Origin: Lumbricus rubellus
Taxonomy: Eukaryota > Annelida > Clitellata > Crassiclitellata > Lumbricidae
Direction of reading: 5' to 3'
Length of the DNA stretch: 64,000 nucleotides
Assembly: GCA_945859605.1 (NCBI GenBank)
Contig: OX243828.1
Location: 23,477,109-23,541,108 of the forward strand
Numbering within the stretch: position 1 is the first letter of the stretch; every line of letters starts with the position of its first letter. The notes beneath the pieces were generated by a model, which saw only the letters and a list, made by a program, of their open reading frames with translations, had not been told where the DNA came from and did no database searches. Shown here one piece after another: positions 52,701 to 63,500 of the stretch. Both the position numbers and the translations under genes were made by a program.

Positions 52701-55700
52701 TTCAATTGTATGCATTTGGCTGTAGAAATTTCTTTTTTTTGTTTTGACTTTTTTTAGACCGGTTGTAATAGAAGTGAGTCACTTTGCATCGCTGCAAGAT
52801 GGCCGACGCGAGGTTATCGTTGTGCGCAGTGACAACGGTCAGAAATGGTTTGAACACACGGCCTCTCCTTTGGATGATGCTACGATTGAATCGCTCTGTG
52901 GAACATCAGGTGAGATTTATTATGTTGTCAATTCATTTACGTAAGTTCTGGTTTATGCTCTCTGTCCCTGTTGCTCATACCTCCACTATGCAGAACCGTG
53001 CTTTCTCGGTGGTAGGACCCTCGACCTGAAATGGTCCTCCTCTGACCCTCCGCTCCCTTTGTAAAAATCCTTCTCATGCTTTCCTCTCTCATCTTAAGAC
53101 AGTTTTATTTGGCCGCGCTGAGGTTGGGAGCGCCTCTGAGTAGCCCCCTAGAAGAGGCGCTATATAAATGCATATAATGAATGAATGAATGAATGAATGA
53201 ATGTGCAATTCTGCTGAACAAAAAGCGATGATTTGTATCCGTTTGCAATTGTCAGCAGTCGATGTGAGTCCGTTGGTTCTAGGACTACTGATCAAAGGCC
53301 AATTGATCTAGGGTCTACTGATCAGAGGACTACTGATCAAGGGACTACTCGTCAGAGGCAACTCATCAAGGTACAACTGATCACAGTCTGTTCGGTCAAA
53401 CACCGAACATAAGCAATTTAATCCAAAAAAAATTTGATATAAATTATCGAAATTAAATACCGGGATTGAGTTATTTAGTGTTTATAACAACGTAAATTAC
53501 AGAGTAACAACGACTTTAGTACACGTACTATATTTACGACTGTTTTAACAGACAGTACCGGTGGGGAACGAACATTTCCCCCCCATCAATCCAGCTTTCA
53601 TTTAAGCAATAGCATTTTCATCAATCCAGCTTCTATATAAACAAGAACATTTTCATCAATCCAGCTTCTATTTAAACAAGAATAGTTTCACCAATCCAGC
53701 TTCCATTTAAGCGATAACATTTTCATAAATCCAGCTTATATTTACGCAATAAAATGTTCATCAATCCAGCTTCCATTTAAGCAATAACATTTTCATCAAT
53801 CCAGCTTCTATTTAAAGAAGAAACAAAGGACGTGTGAAGTCGTTCGATGATTCGTTCGGGCATTCGTTCGATGTTCGATGTATAGCCTAATTTGTGATCA
53901 GTAGTACCTTGATGAGTTGCCTCTGATGAGTAGTCCCTTGATCAGTAGTCCTCTGATCAGTAGACCCTAGATCAATTGGCCTCTGATCAGTAGTCCGCAT
54001 ACCCGTTGGTTGGCTGTACGTGTTTGTGTGTGCCCACCATTGGTGACTCTTTCTGGTTTACTATGCATTGAATTGCTACCTGATGTAATTATAGTCTGGT
54101 TGTATATATTAACCATGTGTATGACATTGACAGTATATCTTAATTTAACATTTGTATTGATATTGATTATCACATCTTGTCCCACAGTTTGTTGTCTACT
54201 ATGTCTAGTGCTCAATTGTCAACTTAGAATAACTTTAGTTAACTAGTTAAGTGTTAATGCACACTTATGTTTCAATTCTACGTTTGCCAAAATTTATTTC
54301 GTTGTTACAGGTGGCCCACCAGCGGAACCTAGGTTCCTTAGGGTCATATCCTTTGATCCCTTGTAGGTAGTTTGCTTTAAACTGTACTTGTGTTTTTTTC
54401 TCGATATCATTGCTGTTACTTGGGCTTCAATAAAATTTATGGTTATGGTTAATGGGACAAAAGACATATGCAGCAACATTAATTAGAAACTTATTCTGGA
54501 AACTCCCATCTGATCAGACTTATTTTAACAGACTGACAACTTCCTATGTTTTCAAGTTTAGTCAGCCCACTGTAACTCGTGCAAATTCTTCTGTGGCGGT
54601 GTGTTTCGCACAAATATCGGTAATTTATATAGGCATCAGAGAGACATATGGATAGAAGACAGAGACAAACAGGCAGTCAGACAGACTGATAGATAGAAAG
54701 ACAGACAGGCAGAAAGGATGTTTCTTTCATGTGTTGTTTTTGATAGATGAATCGGTTCAAAAGGTGAAGATAATAACGCACACGTTCCCTCGATACTTTG
54801 CGCTCATCTCTCGCTTTCGTCATGAAACTGCGACCATTGGACCAGAAGGTGGAACGCTCACTTCGAAGGCAATACCCGACGTTAGGGCCATTTTCCCGCC
54901 AGAGTCCATAAAGAGGTCCACTAAAGTTCAGTTGCAGGTATGTTGAAAACCGCAATTGCAGTTAGAAGTAACTCTGGTAACTCGCTTATACAATTTACAG
55001 ATGCAATCAATCAATCAGAATTTATATAGCGCCCCTTCAAGGTAGGACTACTCAGAGGCGCTCCCGGCCGAGATCAAGCGAAAAATACAGTCTTCAACAG
55101 TTTGTGAAATTGAGAACAGTTTGGGAGGTGTTGCATAGTCATAGGAAATCCATTGATGCAATCAAAGGATGCAATTCGATGTAGAATCATAGATTTAGAT
55201 AAATGGAATTTAGAATCATTAGACACTGGAAAGAATTCGGTGTAAACATTTTCAGGAATTAATTTTTTTAACAATTTAAAATTTATTAGTAAGCTAGTTT
55301 AACTTTGACATTATTTTTATTTTAACGATATTTACATAATAAATTATTTTGATGATTGCATGGTGTGTCGCCAAATTTCGTTGTAAGTTTAGGTGTGTCA
55401 TGCGTGGAAAAAGGTTAAGAACTTCTGCCCTGGTGGACGATATTGATGAGCTAATGACATTACTAAATTATTATACTGGGGCACTGTGGTGTAGTGGTAT
55501 ATTCGTCGCATTGCAGCCGAAGGGTTGCAGGTTCGAATCCACCTCAAGTTGCCACGTAGGGACCTTGGGCAAGTCCCTCACTCGCAATTGCTCATGCGCT
55601 TCGGCGCGAAACTCTGATTCAGTGTCCGTCCGCTCTGCAGTCGGGAGCGCCTCTGAGTAAACAGCTTGAAGGGGCGCTATAACAAGCGCACATACAAACA

Positions 55701-58700
55701 AATTGTAGGCCTACTTCTCTGTTTATGTAGCCAATTTTATTGCTATTGTTGTTGGTTAGCAATTGTTTACTTTCTGTTGTGTTGTTTGACTCGGGTTCTG
55801 CTAAATATAAGATAGCTCCTCCCACTCCTGGCTTGGCCAAACCAAGGGTGATCCAGCACTTAGGCCATTAGTGTTAAGTTACAGAACCCTCTGCTGTAAA
55901 TCCTACCTGTGTGTCATGCTATAGTGGGCCGTATTTCGTATAACCTGTATCTGTAATCATTCTGTGGTTTGTCAGGTTGAATGTTAATAAACGAATGTTA
56001 TTATTACTATTTCTCTTTTTTCATCATCAGGTCAATCCAGTCGACGGTGATCTGTTAGCAAAGGTCTTGGGATCGGAGAAGATCCATCGATCGAGTTCAA
56101 TCGTGACAATCGATCCGCGACATCGTCGATTCCATCAACCGATCGCTCTGACGATCCCACTTCCGAAGTCGATGATCGATTCGACGGATGTCAAACGATC
56201 CAACCTCAGAGTGTTCTCAAGTCGTTCAGGTATGTCTCACCTTTATGCATGTATGTATGTATGTATGAGCACTTGTTATAGCGCTGCCCTCCGAGATTTC
56301 TACTCAGAGGCGCTCCAGACTAAAGCGTGGACACTGAATCGGAGTTTCACGCCGGAGCGCATGAGCAATTGCGAGTGAAGGACTTTCTCAGGGTCTCTAC
56401 GCAGCGGCTTGGGGTGGATTCCAACCCACAATCTTTTGGCTACAAGGTACCAAACGTACCCCTACACCACCGCATGCCACCAAGTCTAGAAGACCTGTGT
56501 CTTGCTGGAGCTCTGTCTACATGTTTAGTTTGTTGGTTGGGATTAGGGTGACCCTGCCGGAGGGGGTTGGGCTTGGTCTGTCCCTGCCAGTGTAGGTTGG
56601 GCTGGGTCTGTCCCTGCCAATATGGACTAATGTTGGTTGGCTCCTTTTGGCCCTACTAGTGTGGGTTTGATTAGTTAGATAACCCTACTAATGTGAGTTG
56701 GGCTTATTATGACTCAACTAGTGTGGATTGGGCTTGATGTTACCCTGCCAGTGGCAACTTCTAGTTAACTGATCACTGTTTTTGGATAAATCTCAGTTAT
56801 TATTTCAGTAAGGTGTTAAGTGTCTGGATACATGCTTGCGTACAAAACCTATTGTTGTCATCTGGATAAAACTAGACTGCATTGTTAAAGCAAACGTATG
56901 TAATATGTAAACGGCACTGGGACTTATGCATGCTGACATTGAGAATCATATGAAAAAGATATGCTGCATGTATCTGAAGATGTGTAAAGCAGCTCGCAAG
57001 GACCTCAGCAATTAAGGAGTTTAATGAAAAGGAGGGTTTTTTGCAAACTGGAGTGTAAATAATGGATTTGTAAAAGCCATCTTAGAAGATCAGATAATAA
57101 TTGTTTACTGCTTAAATAAAATTCATAGCATGACATGTACAGTAGAATGTGGCAGTTTTTCTAACAGACAGACATTTCTGTTTAATGTTGGTTTAAAATT
57201 TCTGTGTCTCTTGCAGAAGGCAATATGCCAGCCGTCTGGGAGGATATCACAGATTCCATTGCAATGACAATCCTCAATGGGTCTGCTACTCTTCTGGTCA
57301 CTGTTTCGGCAAGGTACATGTGCTTTATATAATTAATTAATTAAATGTGGCATCACCCCACTGGTTATAGCCTACCTGTGCTTACTTTTAATTACATGCT
57401 GTTTGCACTGTTGTTCTTAATTTGCTTACCTTGTTTCAGATTTTCTTTACACTGTTAGCTAACCGTACCTTGGTATGCCTTACCTCGATTTCAGACCATA
57501 AGGTGTCTTACCTCAGATTCACCTTTAAGTGTGACCTTGCACATGTTGCAAATTTATATAGTAATAAATTTATATAATTGTTTTATTTGCAAGTAGATTT
57601 ACCTTACTTTGTCTTACTGTACCATTAGAACATTAGTTACCTTAAAAATTAAATGGATTTGTAAAAGCCATCTTAGAAGCTCAAATAATAATTGTTTGCT
57701 GCTTAAATTGAGGGGTGTGGTGGTGGCGTCGTTGCCTTGGAGCCGGAAGGTTCGAGGTTCGAATCCACCTCGCCGCGTAAGGACCTTGGGCAAGTTCTTC
57801 ACTCACAATTGCTCAGCGCTTCGGCGTGAAACTCCGATGCAGTGTCCGCGCTGCATTCGGGAGCGCCTCTGAGCAGAGAGACCCTGAAGGGGCGCTATAA
57901 CAAGTGCACATACATACAAACATCTATCTATAAAATTGAGCTTACCTTTGATTTAGTAGACTGCTCAATGCTTTTCCTTTAGATTCTGGTTGATCGACTC
58001 ATCAAACAAAGAAGTTTCGTTAAGTGAAGTGACCGAACTTTACCAAGAAACCCTCGTCGTTCCATTCTCGGCGAAGTTTCTCGTCTTTGCGAAACGTTCG
58101 GATGGCAACGAATCGCGGATTCGTCTTTTCTCCGTGACAGACGATCAACTCGACAAAACTCTCGATAATCAAGAAGGATTCACGGAAGTCGCTCGAAGTG
58201 ACGACGTCGTGGTAAACATGGCAGCATTTTTTTGCTCCACCTCAAATTTTGTACTTGCAAATGCTGGATTATTTTTAATTCGAACTGTCATCTTTGTATC
58301 TAATGCATGTTATTTTGTGGAGTTTATTATCGTGATTGGTTGAGGCAGTTTGCACGTAGCACGAAGAGTGTAGTTTTGGAGCCATGCCGGAGCAGCTACT
58401 GCATCTATAGGGTTATCTTTTTGTGGGGCATGGTGGTGTAGTGGATATGTTTGTTGCCTTGCAGCCAGAGGGCTGCAGTTTCGAATCCACCTTGCCACAC
58501 CTACACCTTGGGACTCTACCAAGTGTCAAGGACCCTTCCTTACCAAACTTAAAACTGTTCTTTTTGTGATCGCTAGAGTCGGGAGCGCCTCTGAGTAGCT
58601 TTTTCTTGAAGGGGCACTATGCAAATTTCCAAATGAACAAATGAATGAACTACCATACATTTTTTAACATGAATATTTATTTCATGACTGCAAGATTAAA

Positions 58701-60472
58701 CTTTCTCGTCTGCTTCTGTAGGTCTTTGATGGCAAACCAATCCAGGTGGAATTGACCGGCAACCTTTTTGCTCAATTTGACAAACCATCGTCGCACGCAC
58801 TCTCCATCAACTTCCACGCTTTTCGAGAGAATCGACTTCCATTCAGCGTGAAAATCCGATCGCCAGAGGAGGATCCCAGCGGTCAAGTCTCCCTTATTTA
58901 CAGACCCAAGTCAGCACCAGATGGCAGTAGTGAGCAGAAGGTCGTCTGTGTACTTGGGGTCAGGGTCCCGGATCTAACCAGCGCGGGCGTGGAAGAGCAG
59001 GAAAAGGATATCTCCACAAATGCACTGAAATGTACGTGAAATCGGGTTTCGCTCGAAAAGTCAGGTTTAAATAGAAGGACATAATAATTCTTCAATTGTA
59101 CAACATGTGTGATGTATGTCCCATCTAATATACTGAGGTTTTGCACTGCCTACTACACGCAAACACTAAAAGATTTTCTTCCTGGTCTCCAAAGCACAGA
59201 GCTCATTTCCCAGCTTTGGGAAATGGACCGTGTTATATAATAGATCTTGCTATATAGTGGGAAGAGGTTACTGAGGACATGAAGTTTGTTTCCCTGAACA
59301 GCTCTAAAGAAGAGACATATAAATTACTGTATAAATTGTATTGAGTAATTATATTTATTATTATTACAATTTATACAGTAATAAATATAATTATACTAAT
59401 AATGGTAGAAAAATAATATTGTTTACAGCTCCTAGCATTTTTTTCTGGTCCAGGGAGATTACATTTCATTCCATGGGGTAAAATAATTAGCGATAAATAA
59501 ATAGTGATTATGATAGAATTAATATTAGTAGTTTAAGTTATAGTAATAACAGTATCCCTACCCATCTCTGCGCTGTGTATAGTTTTAATTTCCTTAAGGA
59601 TTATTAATACCTCAGGCAAAAACAGTAATTTAAGTAATATTGTATGCACAGTGGATATTTTTGTAGAAAGTTCAACTCTTGCGAACTGTGTATTGATCAT
59701 TAAATAAATAAATAAATAAAATAAATTTTTGACCCTAGTCAATAAAGACTGGGGATCAAATAGTGTGTGTATGACCACCAATTTTAGTGCCCCTTCAAGC
59801 TCTCCACTCAGAGGCGCTCCCGACTACAGCTCAGACACTGACTCTGGGTTTCACACCAAAGCTCATGAGCAACTGCGAGCGAAGGACATGGCTAAGGTCC
59901 TTACACGGCGGCACCGAACATACCTTTACACCACAATGTCCCACAAATAAACCAAGCAGGTGACATTTTTTTCTTTCAGCCGACGCCCAGATATCGAAGG
60001 CGGAACTTCATCTGACGGACATAGCGGACATCCTGGACGCCGACTGGCTTCCGCTGGCCGTCCAACTCGGGATGACACAGGATGAGGTTAGCGAGATCCA
60101 GGTGGACTACGACTACCTTCCGGAGCAGGCGCTCATCATGTTGCACCAGTGGGTGGTGAAGAACAGCGGGAAAGCGACGGGTAACCACCTGGAGAGAGCG
60201 CTGAAGCAGATCGGTAGGGCTGACGTCATCGCTGCGTGCATGCACAACATCAGCGAAGTGACGGACGATAGGGAGAGAGTGGCTGCGAAGAACTACATTA
60301 AAGGTTGGTAGACGTTAATTATTTATTTATCAGTGGTGTAACTAGGATGTTTTGTTGGGGGGGGGGGGGGTGCAGCTTAAGCCTTGAGCATGGCACAGTA
60401 TGTATGTGTGGCATTGTGTGTGTCTATGTATATATGTATGTTTGTATGTGTGTATGTATGTATGTATGTATG

Positions 60473-60506
<34 letters not shown>

Positions 60507-63500
60507 TGTATGTATGTATGTATGTATGTATGTATGTATGTATGTATGCATGTGCACTTGTTATAGCACTTGTTACAGCAATTGTGATAGCACCCTTTCA
60601 AATCTACTCAGAAGCACTCCCGACTATGGCGCGGCTGACTATGGCGCGGACACTGATTCGGAGCTTCACGCCGAAGTGCATGAGCTATAACATGAGCCTA
60701 TAGTGATAATAATAATAATGATAATGATAATACACACACTTGGCTGGTGAACACATGCAGAACATATAAATAGATTTTATATGCATTTACAGATTCCGAT
60801 AGCAGAGATGAACTTGCTTCGCCCAGATTTCTTGGGAGTCGATCGTCTCGTGATTCGTCCGCCAGGCGGCGTCGTGCATCATCGGACGTTTCATATGGAG
60901 ATATCAGCTCTCTGCCGGTAAAGTTGTGCATTTTTAGATGATTTTAGATCCTTCAAGTCAAGTTTATTCTGAAGTCCCAAAGACAAAAACCGAAATTGCA
61001 CACTATTACTACATATACGGAGAGGAAAGGAAAAGAAACTGAAAAAAGAGAAAACATTGAGTCCAACCTATTGGTTGTATAGTATTAGTAGTACATGGGA
61101 AGCAATAGGAACCCCAGAAGGGAAGATCCCGCTGGGTAGGGGCCCTAGGCAAATGGTTGTTCATAGCAAAAGATGATGTGCAAATGACGTATATCAAGTA
61201 TAGAAGCATAAGTGGGAGATGTAAGTATAGTTGAGTGTTAATCTTCATGAGGCTAATGCCCTTTTCATTGAGTACCAAAGCCATTTAAGGTTAACAGACC
61301 TGTATGGACTTTGGTAGTATCTCTATTGTATCTATAGTATCTTTTGAAGAGTATGGGTTTAAGACTACTCCTTTCAAAAGGATCTTTGTTGTGTATTGTT
61401 TGTGCGTATGTGCACTGCACTTGTTATAGCGCCCCTTCAAGCTCTCTCTCTACTCAGAGGCACTCCCGAATGCAGAGCAGACACTGCATCGGAGTTTCAT
61501 GCCAAAGCGCTGAGCAATTGTGAGGGAAGGACTTGCCCAAGGTCCTTATGCGGCGACGTGGATTAGAACCTCGAACCTTCCGGCTCCAAGGCATCGACGC
61601 CACCACCGTGTATGGCAGGATTTCTTTCTGTGACACCTTTGAACAACGTTTGATGATAATTGTTCTAATTTTTTTCTTCCAGGAATCTCGGTCATTTTGC
61701 TACGATACGGGAAGTGAGGTTGACTCCGAAACGGAAAAGGAAGAATATAGAAAAGCTCCTTTTGGTTAGTCACTCATCATCAAATCAAATTAAATCAAAT
61801 ATATTGCTCCCAAATCAATTACACGCTATGCATTATTGTACGATGTGAATGAGACAGTAGTTGAAAATGCAATTCAATGTGCAGAGAAGAGTTGGATGTA
61901 TACGGAAACAATAGGTGCCCTTGAAGGGATTACTCTGCTGGACAGAGGCAGGGTTTAAAGTGTGGCAGGACGGTCATGGACGACGTCCAGGCTCTTATTT
62001 TAAAATCTCTACGCCGTCCTGCCACTTATTTGGCCAGCACACCTGAAAAGGTGAAGTGTGTACTTCCTTTTTTACACTTTAAACACTGGTTAGAGGCCCT
62101 ACAAGATGTACAAGAGCAAATTTAGCTTCTGAGTTGAAAATATGGGAGATTTCAGTCTAACGGTAGGTGATCATTAATAGGAGTGCATGGAAAAAGAAAA
62201 TGGAAGTGTAAATTGGCAATATTTCACTATTTCACTATTTGAAAATGGAATTGTCAGTGTTTCTGGAATTTGTTTATCTTGTGTGCTGTCATTTGTTCTG
62301 GCTTCTCGCAGCAAGAGCCTTTCAGAAGCGCTCCCAGTGCGTTCAACCCCGAGAAAAAGGCAAGTTTTTAGACGAGAGAAAGACGAGGATACACTGTGTA
62401 CCAGAGAGGATGGCAGAGCGAACTGATGGGGGAAGCCCATTCCATAGAGAGGGACCAAGGCTCTTGCTGCGAGAAGCACTTTATAAATGGCCAGATACAA
62501 TACAATACAGTTGTTCTTACTTTACAGATGATCAAGCGGACGAACATTGCTTCTACGTTGATGGTTCGATCAATTCGTCGGCTTATGCGAACATTCGATC
62601 GACGGAGTCCGAAGATTCAGACGCAGTCTTGTCAGATGGAGGTGATATCTCGTCAACATAAAATATCAAAACAAACGATTGTATGATTGTATTGTACATA
62701 TTTTGACTTACATTTCACTTGACTATGAATCGTCTTTCAACATTTGTGTGTATGAACTCTTGCTATAGACGATTCCAATTAAATCTGCGATTATGGTTTA
62801 GTAATTATTGGTGTAGCGGTAAGTTCGTCACCTTGTGACTGAAGGGTCGCAGGTTCGAATCTACCTCAGGCCACTATGTAGCGACCTTGGACAAGTTGCT
62901 CACCCACAATTGTCTGTGACTCTATGAGGAAGGCAACGGGAAACCACCTTGCTCATCTCATCCCCAGGGGCATAAAAGCCTGCATTCGGGCAGAGAACGC
63001 ATCATCATCATCATCATCACCTGGTAATGTTGCTTCATTGGTATACAACTGTACAATGTGCATGCATTTATTGAGTAAATTGTTTGTGTTTTGTTACAGC
63101 TAGCGATCTTGAGATGGGTAATTCATACGATCGGAAAGACGACTGGATTCATCCGCAATGGAAAGATGTCGTACTTCGTAGGAATAAAGACGGTAAGCGG
63201 ATGTCATTTTCTGTGCCTTATTCAGGCAACAGTTTAACCAGAAGTAGAAGCTAGGCCCCACCCACCACTTTCAACAGAATTCAGCTGTATATAATTTTTA
63301 CTGTTACAGTTGACTGTTTTAAGCTTTCATCTACCATCTGTCTTAGCCCTTTAAAGACCGAGGGGATAATAGGATTTTCCTATATAAGTAAGTAAGTAAG
63401 TATTTTCTTTATTACTCCACTTGCAAACGCACAATAGGACACAGAACATCATTATAATACATAGAAGTAATAATAGGTAATTAAAAACGTGCAAATTAAA

